A stretch of 64,000 bases of DNA from Flammeovirgaceae bacterium UBA1842 (GCA_002338655.1 DDIU01000032.1:49237-113236); one strand, 5' to 3'. Positions 26,980-36,534 are shown, counted from the stretch's first letter. Notes: generated from the sequence alone by a model not told the origin. A program made the numbers and translations.

Positions 26980-27291
26980 CTAATTGTTCAATCTAAAATA
27001 TGAAGTGTCTCCTGATTCCACTAAAAAATCACTTACATTCAAATACTTTGCCAATTCTGCATTGCAGGGGCTATCTTTTGAAACGGTGGTTTTATAAACC
27101 AGATTATCATTGGAATCATAAAATTCGAGCGTAACAGTTTCTGCATGGTAACTATAAAAAGGATCGAGCAATTCATAATTGAGCTCGTTGGAGCTGTCCT
27201 CCTTTTCTTTTTCTGCCGCTAATACCGGACTGATGAAAATTACTGCTAAGACCAGCAGTATTAGATTCTTTTTGTTGATTAATGTGTTCAT
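26980..27291 (-). CDS. Small secreted protein of unknown function
   Basis: 103 residues with a signal peptide ending SPVLAA. The mature part of about 78 residues is acidic and contains VTLEFYDSNDNLVYKTTVS, a short beta-hairpin-like motif seen in secreted Bacteroidota proteins, and one Cys (SPCNAEL). I do not recognise the family. It has its own terminator downstream, which supports it as a real gene. Confidence 0.6.
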   Translation of the reverse strand: MNTLINKKNLILLVLAVIFISPVLAAEKEKEDSSNELNYELLDPFYSYHAETVTLEFYDSNDNLVYKTTVSKDSPCNAELAKYLNVSDFLVESGDTSYFRLNN

Positions 27292-27531
27292 GATTGTTGT
27301 TGTTTATTTTGAGCTTCCCCCGATATCTATCAGGGGACTTTTGACCTGTAATACCTTTTACAATGGTTGTGCCAATATGTTAACTAATTGATAATCAGAT
27401 ATATAAAAAAATAAGCTTATATATTATTGTCACATTACCGAACACCTTGCGGTCGGTGGTGCACTATTGAAAAGGTTACATAAAAGCACTATTATTTTTT
27501 ATTACAGGTTCATTGTTGAAAGTAGATTACC

Positions 27532-27562
27532 TTTGCTTATGCCACATAATATTTTATTTTTG
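27532..27562 (+). promoter_or_regulatory. Bacteroidota housekeeping promoter for sucD
   Basis: TTTG at 27532-27535, 19 bases, then TATTTTTG at 27555-27562. This matches the Bacteroidota sigma-A consensus TTTG-N19-TAnnTTTG exactly. Transcription would start around 27569, about 20 bp before the ATG. No other gene lies in the 296-bp gap 27292-27587. Confidence 0.75.
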
Positions 27563-27587
27563 TGCAAAATTTTAATCCAAGCGATAC

Positions 27588-28463
27588 ATGAGCGTTTTAG
27601 TCAATAAAAATTCCAAAGTTATAGTCCAGGGCTTTACCGGTTCTGAAGGTACATTCCATGCAGGTCAGATGATCGAGTACGGTACGAACGTAGTAGGAGG
27701 GGTAACACCTGGTAAGGGTGGTCAAAAGCATCTGGATAAACCTGTTTTTAATACGGTGAAGGAAGCAGTAGATAAGGCAGGGGCGGATGTATCAATCATA
27801 TTTGTGCCCCCTGCATTTGCGGCTGACGCTATCATGGAAGCGGCTGATGCAGGCATCAAGGTGATCATTACCATTACTGAAGGGATTCCTGTAAAGGATA
27901 TGATAACGGCTAAAAATTACCTTAAAGGTAAAGATGTTGTGCTTGTAGGGCCAAACTGCCCAGGGGTAATTACTCCAGGAGAAGCTAAAGTAGGTATCAT
28001 GCCCGGATTTGTATTCAAGAAAGGCAAAGTTGGTATTGTATCGAAATCAGGTACACTTACTTATGAGGCAGCCGATCAGGTAGTTAAAGCTGGTTTAGGC
28101 ATCTCCACAGCCATCGGTATCGGAGGTGACCCAATCATCGGTACATCTACTAAGAAAGCGGTTGAAATGCTTATGAATGATTCAGATACAGAAGCCATTG
28201 TGATGATTGGTGAAATTGGGGGTAACTACGAAGCAGAAGCCGCCAGGTGGATCAAAGAACAGGGTAATCCTAAGCCCGTTGTTGGGTTTATTGCCGGACA
28301 AACTGCTCCAAAAGGAAAGAGAATGGGTCATGCTGGAGCCATCATTGGTGGCGAAGATGATACCGCTGCAGCGAAAATGAAGATCATGAAAGAATGTGGC
28401 ATCCATGTGGTGGCGTCACCTGCTGATATTGGGGAAACCATGAAAAAAGTACTGGGTAAATAA
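27588..28463 (+). CDS. sucD: Succinate-CoA ligase (ADP-forming) alpha subunit
   Basis: 291 residues, the normal length. The N-terminal CoA-binding fold has VQGFTGSEGTFHAGQMIEYG and VGGVTPGKGG. The ligase half has GPNCPGVITP, GIVSKSGTLTYEA, GIGGDPIIG, GEIGGNYEAEAA and GKRMGHAGAIIGG, the last with the His that is phosphorylated during catalysis. With the beta subunit (sucC, not in this window) it converts succinyl-CoA to succinate with formation of a nucleoside triphosphate in the citric acid cycle. Stand-alone gene with its own promoter and terminator, which is usual in Bacteroidota. Confidence 0.97.
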   Translation: MSVLVNKNSKVIVQGFTGSEGTFHAGQMIEYGTNVVGGVTPGKGGQKHLDKPVFNTVKEAVDKAGADVSIIFVPPAFAADAIMEAADAGIKVIITITEGIPVKDMITAKNYLKGKDVVLVGPNCPGVITPGEAKVGIMPGFVFKKGKVGIVSKSGTLTYEAADQVVKAGLGISTAIGIGGDPIIGTSTKKAVEMLMNDSDTEAIVMIGEIGGNYEAEAARWIKEQGNPKPVVGFIAGQTAPKGKRMGHAGAIIGGEDDTAAAKMKIMKECGIHVVASPADIGETMKKVLGK

Positions 28464-28492
28464 TCCAGATCATAGAAATATATTATAAAGAT

Positions 28493-28519
28493 AAAATGCC
28501 GGATCAATCCGGCATTTTT
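28493..28519 (+). terminator. Rho-independent terminator after sucD
   Basis: ATGCCGGAT (to 28504), CA, ATCCGGCAT (from 28507), extended by A and T runs on both sides, ending TTTTTG. The A/T runs on both flanks make it usable from both strands, serving sucD and the convergent gene at 28538. Confidence 0.9.
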
Positions 28520-28537
28520 GTTTAAATCCGCAAGCTA

Positions 28538-29308
28538 TTAGAATATTTTCTCTACAAAAAGGTTAATTACTTCTACCAGGATAAGCACTATGATTATTAC
28601 CTCCAGTATAATACTTCTCTTATGCTGAATCAGGTCTTTAAAAAGATCTAAATTTTCGTTCACCATTTTCAGGTTGTATTCAACATTGTTATACCGAATT
28701 TTAATATCGAACATATTCCGTAAACCGGTGTCAACTTTACTCAGGTATTCATCTGTCCATGCTGCTTCGGGTTGGTCAAATACATAAAGCTGATTGAAAA
28801 TATTATTTTTTACATTAAGGGTCTTCCCGATGAACTTGAGCAGGGTTTTACTTGACATAAACAACCGGCCTTCATTTTCAAGTCTTTTGGTATAAAGGTT
28901 TGTTTCGTCCAGCATTTGAGTGGCCTTTTTCTGGTAATAATCCAACGATACCGACTGACCAACATTAAGCAATACGATCTTGACTACTTCGGGGGAAATG
29001 TTGGACAGATATGCTTCATTATGACCGAATTTATCAGAGTCATCACTTTTATGGATCACGAATTCATCAAAAAGCTTCTCACTTAATGGGTTAATAGTGT
29101 ACTTGTCTAAAAAGGCTATTGTTTCTGAGATGGCAAGGTCGGTATACTCACAAAATACCACAACCCCATAAGACAGTACATACATATAGCTATCCCCATC
29201 TGCGTAAAATAGATCGGAGGTGGAGTAGCTATGAAGCTCGCCTTTATAATCATTTTTAAAAGGTCGCAAATTGATATTATCTGCGATTTGATAGGCCTTT
29301 ATTTTCAT
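28538..29308 (-). CDS. RMD1/YagE family (DUF155) membrane protein
   Basis: 256 residues. The middle has SYGVVVFCEY and later WTDEYLSKVDTGLRNMFDIKIRYNNVE (in blocks), both typical of DUF155. There is a long helical stretch and a single C-terminal membrane helix (about 232-250: SIILEVIIIVLILVEVINLF). Eukaryotic members (RMD1, RMND1) are mitochondrial inner membrane proteins needed for translation or meiosis; the bacterial role is unknown. It lies 81 bp after the phoH gene on the same strand and may be read from the same transcript. Confidence 0.75.
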   Translation of the reverse strand: MKIKAYQIADNINLRPFKNDYKGELHSYSTSDLFYADGDSYMYVLSYGVVVFCEYTDLAISETIAFLDKYTINPLSEKLFDEFVIHKSDDSDKFGHNEAYLSNISPEVVKIVLLNVGQSVSLDYYQKKATQMLDETNLYTKRLENEGRLFMSSKTLLKFIGKTLNVKNNIFNQLYVFDQPEAAWTDEYLSKVDTGLRNMFDIKIRYNNVEYNLKMVNENLDLFKDLIQHKRSIILEVIIIVLILVEVINLFVEKIF

Positions 29309-29389
29309 GGTAAAGTATTTTATTAACTATTCAAAAGAACAACCAACAACTATCACCAGCAGCTATCTACAAAATTATATGATTAAAAA

Positions 29390-30730
29390 CTACAATAAAT
29401 CATTGGCTAAATTGGCCAACTCAGATCTTTCCCCTTTTTCCAATGTTATATGGGCATAAAGATCGTGGTCTTTTACCCGGTCTATGAGGTAGGAAAGGCC
29501 ATTACTTTGCGAATCCAAATAAGGTGTATCTATCTGATAAATATCACCAGTAAAAATGATTTTTGTATTTTCCCCTGCCCGGGTAATGATCGTCTTTACT
29601 TCATGTGGTGTAAGGTTTTGAGCTTCATCTACTATGAAAATAATGTTGGACAAACTACGCCCTCTGATATAGGCCAAAGGCGTAATCATCAATTTTTCCA
29701 GGTTTACCATTTCGGTAAGTTTAGAATACTCTTTGTCAGACTCGTGATATTGATTTTGTATAAATTTCAAGTTGTCCCATAACGGTTCCATGTAGGGGTT
29801 CAACTTTGATTTTATGTCGCCTGGAAGGTACCCAATATCTTTATTGCTCAATGGCACAATAGGGCGTGCTAAATAGATTTGCTTAAATTCTTTTTTCTGC
29901 TCAAGTGCAGCAGCCAGCGCTATCAATGTTTTTCCCGTTCCAGCTACCCCTTGCATGCTTACTAGTTTTACATCGGGGTTGAGTATGGCATGAATGGCAA
30001 AGGCTTGCTCTGCATTTCGGGGCTTTATCCCATAAACTGATCTTTTTTCAACATGCTCCATCAAGTCTTTGATAGGGTTGTAAAAAGCCAGCACGGATTT
30101 TTTGCCGTTTTTAAGTATGTAATAGCCATTTTTAGAAGGTTTTTTGCGGCCCAATACATCTGCGGCCTCACAACTGCCCTTTTCATAAAGCTGATTGATT
30201 TTATCAGGCGATACTCTATCCTGAACCGTTTTGCCAGTATATAAAGAACTGACATTCTGAACTTTACCGGTATTATAATCTTCTGCTGGTAGCCCTAAGG
30301 ACTTTGCTTTTAACCGTAGATTAATGTCTTTGGAAACCAATATGACATTTCTCCCTTTCATTTCTTGTTTTAGCTGCAAAGCAGCATTCAGTATGCGGTG
30401 ATCGGCCTTTTCTTCGTCAAATACAACAGTAGCATCTATTTTACTGTTTTGATCCATCAACACCTTGAAGTTTCCTCTGGTTTTTCCATTTAATGGATTC
30501 CAATCATGGAGCATTTTTCCTTCAGCCAGTTTGTCAATTAGCCTGGTAAATTCACGGGCCTCAAAATTCTTAGTGTCATTGCCTTTTTTGAATTGATCCA
30601 ATTCTTCAAGCACCGTAATAGGTATGCCTATGTCGTGCTCATCAAAATTCATTATTGAATTGTGTTCGAAAATAATCACCGAGGTATCCAGTACAAAAAT
30701 CTTCTTTTCGTTTTTCACCGCTTTTGCCAT
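29390..30730 (-). CDS. PhoH-like ATPase with N-terminal PIN domain
   Basis: 446 residues from the ATG at 30730; the frame is open 48 bp further up but the start MAKAVKNEKKIFVLDTSVII fits the family. The PIN nuclease domain (about 10-150) has DTSV, a TVLEELD acidic residue and DHRILNAAL. The PhoH domain (about 230-446) has Walker A GVAGTGKT, ARPIVPLSN, FIVDEAQN as Walker B, and TGDIYQIDTPY. In this family the helicase-like ATPase and ribonuclease are thought to act together on RNA; related PIN-PhoH proteins in mycobacteria unwind and cut RNA. It lies 145 bp downstream of the MoxR-like gene. Confidence 0.9.
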   Translation of the reverse strand: MAKAVKNEKKIFVLDTSVIIFEHNSIMNFDEHDIGIPITVLEELDQFKKGNDTKNFEAREFTRLIDKLAEGKMLHDWNPLNGKTRGNFKVLMDQNSKIDATVVFDEEKADHRILNAALQLKQEMKGRNVILVSKDINLRLKAKSLGLPAEDYNTGKVQNVSSLYTGKTVQDRVSPDKINQLYEKGSCEAADVLGRKKPSKNGYYILKNGKKSVLAFYNPIKDLMEHVEKRSVYGIKPRNAEQAFAIHAILNPDVKLVSMQGVAGTGKTLIALAAALEQKKEFKQIYLARPIVPLSNKDIGYLPGDIKSKLNPYMEPLWDNLKFIQNQYHESDKEYSKLTEMVNLEKLMITPLAYIRGRSLSNIIFIVDEAQNLTPHEVKTIITRAGENTKIIFTGDIYQIDTPYLDSQSNGLSYLIDRVKDHDLYAHITLEKGERSELANLANDLL

Positions 30731-30875
30731 ACATGTAAGATTAAAAAATGGATTGTGTAGTAGTCTAAAAATAGACAACTGTTGATAAATGCAAAAGGAA
30801 TGGAAAGGAATTTATTGGGGATATCCAATAAATATTTTTAAAGTAGATTTATTCTTATTTTCCATTATCAATATT

Positions 30876-32372
30876 TTATTGAAATGCATTATCGTCCAAG
30901 TCTTCACCAGGTTCTGGCATTGAAAACATACTACTCAGTAAATCTTTAAATTGTAACCCTTTAGATAGCTGATGCTTACTTAGCATGCTATATTCAGTAA
31001 GTCCATGAAGGGCAAACTCCATTAAGAACAGTTTCATCGAACGGTCGATTTTACTTTGATGGTTTTTGACTAATTCCGGAAGACCGGGAACAGCATTCAA
31101 GGCCTTCTCATATTCAGCATCACTAAAGTCGTGAAGGATGTCAATGGAGTTTTCATTGCCAAACCAATCGGTTATCGTTTTATATGGATTGGGGGCTTTC
31201 TGCTTTCTGATTTTTTCAGGATCAGGGAAGAATTCTATAAACTTTGTCCGGATGGCTTTGCCTACCAAGTTGTGGGCTACGATACCGGGACCTTCCTGCT
31301 CTCCTTCATATACCAATTCTACTTTTCCAGTAATGGAAGGGATCACGCCATAAAAATCAGACACCCTGATTGCAGTTTTACCGCCATTTAACAGTGCCCT
31401 TCTTTCAGCAGCACTCATTAAGTTTTCATAAGCAGAGATGGTAAGCCGGGCAGAAACGCCACTTTTAGCATCTACATATTCACTATTTCTGGCTTCAAAA
31501 GCAATTTGCTCTATCAGATCCTTTGCTAGGTCATTGATAGATACATTCTCCTTTTGTTCGGGTTTAATATTGGCCTCTTGATCTGTTATTTTTCTTCCCA
31601 CCTCAATGCTCTTAGGATAATGGGTAATTATTTGGCTACCAATACGGTCTTTTAATGGCGTGACTATGCTTCCTCTATTGGTATAGTCTTCAGGATTTGC
31701 GGTAAACACAAATTGGATGTCGAGCGGCATACGTACTTTAAAGCCACGGATTTGAATATCGCCTTCTTGTAAAATGTTGAACAGTGCTACTTGAATCCTT
31801 GCCTGTAAATCCGGTAATTCATTGATGACAAAGATGCCCCGGTGTGATCGTGGTATTAGGCCGAAATGGATCACTCGTTCATCTGAGTAAGGTAACTTTA
31901 ACGTGGCTGCCTTAATCGGGTCAACATCACCGATAAGGTCGGCAATAGAAACATCAGGGGTAGCCAGTTTTTCGCTATAACGCTCATCGCGGGTCATCCA
32001 GCTAATAGGTGTGGCATCGCCTAATTCATTTATAGTGTCATGCCCATAACGGGATATTGGTTGCAACGGGTCATCATTGAGATCGCTCCCTGTAATCACA
32101 GGTACAAATTCATCGAGCAGCTTGGTCATCATCCTAGCCATACGTGTTTTGGCCTGTCCCCTTAGCCCTAAAAAATTAATGTCGTGCATGGAGAGAATGG
32201 CCCTTTCCAAATCAGGGATTACCGTCTCTTCAAACCCCCAAATGCCTTCAAAGACATTTACCTTGTTTTTGAGGTTTTTGATCAAATTGTCCCTTAATTC
32301 CTGTTTTACCGATCGGGGTTGATAACCAGTTTGTTTAAGTTCACCTAAAGTTGTGATTTTGCTGTAGTCCAT
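30876..32372 (-). CDS. MoxR/ChlI-like AAA+ ATPase
   Basis: 498 residues, with an AAA+ core resembling magnesium chelatase subunit I. The nucleotide loop reads GLRGQAKT (about 89-96), with Gln-Ala where most proteins have Gly-x-Gly. IFVINELPDL serves as Walker B, and there is a VFTANPEDY sensor 1 region. It precedes phoH and follows the VWA-domain gene by 14 bp. MoxR-VWA pairs act as chaperone-like machines that insert cofactors or remodel complexes; no chlorophyll genes are present, so true magnesium chelatase activity is unlikely. The client is unknown. Confidence 0.85.
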   Translation of the reverse strand: MDYSKITTLGELKQTGYQPRSVKQELRDNLIKNLKNKVNVFEGIWGFEETVIPDLERAILSMHDINFLGLRGQAKTRMARMMTKLLDEFVPVITGSDLNDDPLQPISRYGHDTINELGDATPISWMTRDERYSEKLATPDVSIADLIGDVDPIKAATLKLPYSDERVIHFGLIPRSHRGIFVINELPDLQARIQVALFNILQEGDIQIRGFKVRMPLDIQFVFTANPEDYTNRGSIVTPLKDRIGSQIITHYPKSIEVGRKITDQEANIKPEQKENVSINDLAKDLIEQIAFEARNSEYVDAKSGVSARLTISAYENLMSAAERRALLNGGKTAIRVSDFYGVIPSITGKVELVYEGEQEGPGIVAHNLVGKAIRTKFIEFFPDPEKIRKQKAPNPYKTITDWFGNENSIDILHDFSDAEYEKALNAVPGLPELVKNHQSKIDRSMKLFLMEFALHGLTEYSMLSKHQLSKGLQFKDLLSSMFSMPEPGEDLDDNAFQ

Positions 32373-32386
32373 AAAATATTCAGTGC

Positions 32387-33484
32387 TTAGAATTTTTTTC
32401 GTCTGTTTCGTCTGTAATCTTCAAATATTAAGTGGCCGAGCCCTTGTAGATTGCTGTAATAAGCATTCCCATCATTTACTTTAGTGAATTCCTTTACAAA
32501 CTCCTTAAGATAGGGATCCGAAGCTATCATAAATGTAGTAACTGGTATTTTTAATTTTTTGCACTGTTTGGCGAGGTTCAAGGTTTTGTTGAGGATTTTA
32601 CCATCAAGGCCAAAGCTGTTTTTATAATATTTAATACCTACTTTCATGCAAGTTGGCTTGCCATCGGTAATCATGAAAATTTGCTTGTTGGCATTTTTGC
32701 GCCTTCTCAATAAGTCCATGGCCAATTCAAGACCGGCAATGGTGTTGGTATGATAGGGGCCTACTTCCAAATAGGGCAAATCTTTAATTTGTATTTGCCA
32801 AGCGTCATTACCAAAGACAATTATGTCCAAAGTGTCTTTGGGGTATTTTTTTGTAATAAGTTCTGCCAAAGCCATGGCCACTTTCTTTGCTGGGGTTATT
32901 CTATCCTCTCCATAAAGGATCATGGAATGGGAAATGTCGATCATCAGAACTGTGGAGGTTTGTGTTTTATATTCATTCTCCATTACTTCCAGATCGCCTT
33001 CTGTCATCATAAATCCTTCAAGGCCATGATTGATCTGTGCATTTCGTAATGAGTCAGTTACTGATATTTGCTCCAATGTATCACCAAATTGATATTCCCG
33101 TTTATCTGTACTTGGCTCATCACCCAAACCGCCAAAATTGGTTTTATGCTCCCCCTTACCTGATTTCTTTAGTTTGCCAAATATCTCTTCCAGGGCGCTG
33201 CTTCTTATCTTTTGTTCACTCTTTCCGGTTAGCTTGAAAGTTCCCTCAGGATTTTCATCAGTGATGTAACCTTTGTCTTTTAGTTCATCAATAAAATCCC
33301 CCATCCCATAACCGTCTCCTGTAAGGTTATACTGCCTATCTACATTATTCAGCCAACTCAATGCTTCTGATACATTGCCAGCGGTAATAATCAGCAACTG
33401 TAAGAATACATCCAATAACTTGACAAAGTCTGATTTAAAGCCCTTTGGATCAGGTATATAATGCGTGAATCTATGTCCTAACAT
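32387..33484 (-). CDS. VWA-domain protein paired with the MoxR-like ATPase
   Basis: 365 residues. The C-terminal two thirds is a von Willebrand factor A domain with MIDAS motif DISHS (about residue 178), a Thr in the middle (NTIAGLELAMDLL) and ITDGKPT. The N-terminal 150 residues are a helical region with KSEQKIRSSALEEIFGKLKKSG in short blocks, as in ChlD-like partners of MoxR ATPases. It is first in an operon with the ATPase (14-bp gap). Metal-dependent binding of a client or of the ATPase ring is the family role. Confidence 0.85.
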   Translation of the reverse strand: MLGHRFTHYIPDPKGFKSDFVKLLDVFLQLLIITAGNVSEALSWLNNVDRQYNLTGDGYGMGDFIDELKDKGYITDENPEGTFKLTGKSEQKIRSSALEEIFGKLKKSGKGEHKTNFGGLGDEPSTDKREYQFGDTLEQISVTDSLRNAQINHGLEGFMMTEGDLEVMENEYKTQTSTVLMIDISHSMILYGEDRITPAKKVAMALAELITKKYPKDTLDIIVFGNDAWQIQIKDLPYLEVGPYHTNTIAGLELAMDLLRRRKNANKQIFMITDGKPTCMKVGIKYYKNSFGLDGKILNKTLNLAKQCKKLKIPVTTFMIASDPYLKEFVKEFTKVNDGNAYYSNLQGLGHLIFEDYRRNRRKKF

Positions 33485-33692
33485 TGAATTATGAGCATTT
33501 ATTGAATTGTATTTTCATTAAAACCAATATAGGCTATTTTATGTTCAATTAAACGGTCAATTATAAACTTAATCATATATTCCACAATGTAAGTTTTTAT
33601 GTGTTTTAGCAGTAAAACATAGCAACTTTTGATCGGTTTATCCAGTTACTTTAACTGTTGGTTAAAGTATATAGTTTTAAAAAATTAAGTTA

Positions 33693-33827
33693 ATGAGAAA
33701 GTCTATAGTTGTAATTGTATTATTGGGTTTTATCGCGGGTTCTTGTGCAACATACAGTTGTCCAACATATGCCAAGAAACCAAATAAGATAGAAAAGAAA
33801 GATCTCGTTCAGAAAGATCAAATATAA
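33693..33827 (+). CDS. 44-residue lipoprotein with two Cys-rich motifs
   Basis: ATG at 33693, TAA at 33825. A hydrophobic N terminus ends IAGSC, a good lipobox with Cys18, followed by ATYSCPTYAKKP and a lysine-rich tail. The mature peptide would be only 27 residues. Very small lipoproteins with a CPTYA-like motif seem to recur in Bacteroidota, but I know no assigned function. It is followed 3 bp later by a second small frame and then a strong terminator, which supports real expression. Confidence 0.65.
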   Translation: MRKSIVVIVLLGFIAGSCATYSCPTYAKKPNKIEKKDLVQKDQI

Positions 33828-33830
33828 TTA

Positions 33831-33956
33831 ATGAATCATGTCATGACACTCGTTACATGGAAAATAAAAATAATTGAGTTCATTGAAGAATACTTTGAGT
33901 ATAGACTTCGGAGATATAGGGTCTCCAAATATAAACGCGCAAAGCAAAAAGAATGA
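33831..33956 (+). CDS. 41-residue basic peptide, second gene of a small unit
   Basis: ATG at 33831, TGA at 33954, 3 bp after the lipoprotein stop and 5 bp before a terminator stem. The product is an amphipathic helix-like peptide (VTWKIKIIEFIEEYFEYRL) with a strongly basic tail (RRYRVSKYKRAKQKE). No family is recognised. Placement between a gene and a terminator with tight spacing is the main support. Confidence 0.5.
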   Translation: MNHVMTLVTWKIKIIEFIEEYFEYRLRRYRVSKYKRAKQKE

Positions 33957-33960
33957 TGCC

Positions 33961-33988
33961 ACCCTGCTTGATAAAGCAGGGTTTTTTT
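33961..33988 (+). terminator. Rho-independent terminator of the small lipoprotein unit
   Basis: A perfect 9-bp stem ACCCTGCTT (33961-33969) / AAGCAGGGT (33974-33982) with a GATA loop is followed by seven T. Confidence 0.92.
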
Positions 33989-34099
33989 ATGTCCATATTT
34001 CAGTAGAAATAATTTATTTCTAAAACTGTAACATTTCCGCAAGCCAGGTTGTCTCATTATCAATCCGTAATAAACGGTTAGGTCTTAAACAACAACGCT

Positions 34100-36529
34100 A
34101 TGCTTAAAAATTATATCACCATTGCTTTACGTAATATACTAAAGCACAAAGTATTCTCTTTCATTAACATTTTTGGATTGGCCACAGCCATGTGTGTTTG
34201 TATGGCCATTATTATGCTCGTAGCTGATCAAATGATGAACGACAGGCATAATCCTAATCGTGAGCGGATTTACCGAGTGAATTCAATGCCTTATTACAAA
34301 GGGGACATGAACTTGAAAGGTAATGAAACAGCTACCACTACACTGCCATTACACGATGAATTGATAAATAACTATACCGGCATTGATAAAGTCGTTCGTA
34401 TAGTTCGTGGATTTGGCAATAGCTGGATCCAACTGGAACCTGGCCATGATGTAAACATCCCTTTAAGTGGCTTTTTTGCTGATCCGGAAGTATTGGACAT
34501 GTTCGATCATCAACTATTGTATGGAGATCGGAATACGGCATTGGTAGCCCCATATTCAGTAGTGCTTACAAAAAAGGCAGCTGAGAAGTTATTTGAGATT
34601 GAAAATCCAGTGGGGGAGTCGATTAAAATGGGTGAGTTGGGCACCTATAAAGTAACAGGGGTAATTAAGGAAACTGAAAATAAGTCGCATATAGTGGCCG
34701 AAGCCTATGCGAGTATCTCCACAGTCAGAAGCTTGGAGGCCGCTAAAATACGGGAAAAGGAACTCGACAACTGGTATAATTATACCGCAGGCTGGGTTTA
34801 CGTAATGCTATCAAAGGATCATACAAAGAAAGATGTTGATGCCTATTTGGCAAGTATCCAACAAGCGCACTTTTCGCAATTGCCTACGCCCGAGACAAGG
34901 GCCATAACCTATCGGTTACAAAGCCTGACTGATATATCCCCAAGTGCATTAATCAACAATCCGATAGGCCCCTTCATGCCTTGGGTCTTTATCTACTTTA
35001 TGTCTGCTTTGGCCGGAGTGGTTTTGATCACTTCCTGTTTTAATTTCACCAACCTATCTATTGCACGTTCCATGACAAGGGCGAGGGAAATAGGTGTAAG
35101 AAAGGTTACGGGTGCTTTAAGAAGACAGATTTTTGTTCAATTTATTAGCGAATCAATCATTATAACACTGTTTGCTCTGGCTTTGGCCATAGTCCTTTTG
35201 TTTGCCTTAGAACCTTTTATGTTAGAACTGGCATTTACACAAACCATGCAATGGAGCTTTACGACCAACTACTTTGTATTCGCTTTATTCATTGTTATTG
35301 CCGTGGTTGTTGGTATTATGGCCGGATTATTTCCAGCTGTGGTGCTTTCGGGATTTCAACCTATTAAAGTATTGAAGAACCTCAATAACACCAAGTTGAT
35401 GTCAAAAATGGGAATGCGAAAAACACTTTTGGTAGCGCAATTTTCAATTTCATTGATGTTTATCCTGACAGTAATTGTTTTGTATAATCAGCTAAACCTA
35501 TTCTTAAATAGTGATTATGGTTTTGATCCATCAAATAAGATTGTAATTCAAAAGGGGGGAGATACTTCTGATGTACTAAAAGCGGAGTTGCTAAAACAGA
35601 GTAATATATCCAGCGTTTCGCTGTCCAGTCATATACCTAATGCAGGAGTAATTTATGGAAACGGCTTTAAAAAATCTTTGGAAGAGGAGGAATGGACAGA
35701 CTTGAGGTATTATGCAGTAGACGAAGACTACTTGAAGAACATGAATATTCCTCTGGTAGCAGGCAAATTTTTTAATGCACAGGCCGGGGCATCAAATAAG
35801 AATACTATTGTGATCAACGAGCAAGCGGTTGGCGCTTTTCATTTCGGATCGGCCTCTGAGGCGATAGGTCAGGTTATTATTTTTTCAAGGGATTCTACTG
35901 AAAAGGAAATCATTGGGGTAGTACGTGATTATAGTCACGAAATGGCCTCTGAAAAGTTAGAACCAATGGCCTTAATGTACAACCCTAACGAATTTGCTAT
36001 CTTACAGATTGCCTACACGGGCTCTTTTAGCAATGCATCAGAAACTGTAGAAAAAGTATGGGCCAAGATCAACCCTGGGATGAAGGTAGATGTTAAGGAT
36101 TTTAGCAAGGCCATGGGTGAGTTATATGAGATTTTATTCGGCACTTTGGTGAAAGTACTTGGTTTTGTAGCGGTGCTTTCAATTGTTATCTCATGTCTTG
36201 GTTTACTGGGCATGGCCACCTATACCATTCAGACACGTAAAAAAGAAATCGCACTGCGAAAGGTATTAGGTATTTCCAATGGATCATTAGTGTATATTTT
36301 ATCAAAGGGGTACCTGTCAATTTTAGTGATTTCGGTATTGGTTTCGGTACCATTAGCCTATTATATGAACATGCTTTGGTTAGAGCAATTTGCTTTTCAT
36401 GTTACGGTAGATGCCATAACGATTTCACTCGGTATTTTGATATTAATGATACTTGGGGCTTTTACCATAGGTTCACAAACCATTCAGGCAATTGTGGTCA
36501 ATCCTGTAGATAATTTGAAAAATGAATAA
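34100..36529 (+). CDS. MacB/FtsX-type ABC transporter permease 6 (orphan)
   Basis: 809 residues, same architecture as the five permeases at 6.8-20.9 kb. TM1 at about 20-42, first FtsX block at about 295-435 with AREIGVRKVTGAL, a helix after MRKTLLVAQFSISLM, and a last block (about 690-805) with KKEIALRKVLGIS. It ends NPVDNLKNE. It stands alone, 13 kb from the main locus and without ATPase, adaptor or channel. The spacing upstream (117 bp after the terminator at 33988) allows its own promoter, but I see no sigma-54 match. It could share the ATPase at 21089. Confidence 0.88.
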   Translation: MLKNYITIALRNILKHKVFSFINIFGLATAMCVCMAIIMLVADQMMNDRHNPNRERIYRVNSMPYYKGDMNLKGNETATTTLPLHDELINNYTGIDKVVRIVRGFGNSWIQLEPGHDVNIPLSGFFADPEVLDMFDHQLLYGDRNTALVAPYSVVLTKKAAEKLFEIENPVGESIKMGELGTYKVTGVIKETENKSHIVAEAYASISTVRSLEAAKIREKELDNWYNYTAGWVYVMLSKDHTKKDVDAYLASIQQAHFSQLPTPETRAITYRLQSLTDISPSALINNPIGPFMPWVFIYFMSALAGVVLITSCFNFTNLSIARSMTRAREIGVRKVTGALRRQIFVQFISESIIITLFALALAIVLLFALEPFMLELAFTQTMQWSFTTNYFVFALFIVIAVVVGIMAGLFPAVVLSGFQPIKVLKNLNNTKLMSKMGMRKTLLVAQFSISLMFILTVIVLYNQLNLFLNSDYGFDPSNKIVIQKGGDTSDVLKAELLKQSNISSVSLSSHIPNAGVIYGNGFKKSLEEEEWTDLRYYAVDEDYLKNMNIPLVAGKFFNAQAGASNKNTIVINEQAVGAFHFGSASEAIGQVIIFSRDSTEKEIIGVVRDYSHEMASEKLEPMALMYNPNEFAILQIAYTGSFSNASETVEKVWAKINPGMKVDVKDFSKAMGELYEILFGTLVKVLGFVAVLSIVISCLGLLGMATYTIQTRKKEIALRKVLGISNGSLVYILSKGYLSILVISVLVSVPLAYYMNMLWLEQFAFHVTVDAITISLGILILMILGAFTIGSQTIQAIVVNPVDNLKNE

Positions 36530-36534
36530 ATAAA

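Noticed and set aside
27310..27335. CCCCCGATATCTATCAGGGG hairpin upstream of the small secreted protein gene
   Set aside because: Imperfect stem without T run; no clear role.
27528..27535. TACCTTTG as the -7 box of the sucD promoter
   Set aside because: No TTTG at the right distance upstream, whereas the word itself serves as -33 box for the better match at 27555.
30876..33484. True magnesium chelatase (ChlI/ChlD)
   Set aside because: No chlorophyll or cobalamin genes nearby and the nucleotide loop differs; MoxR-VWA type is more likely.
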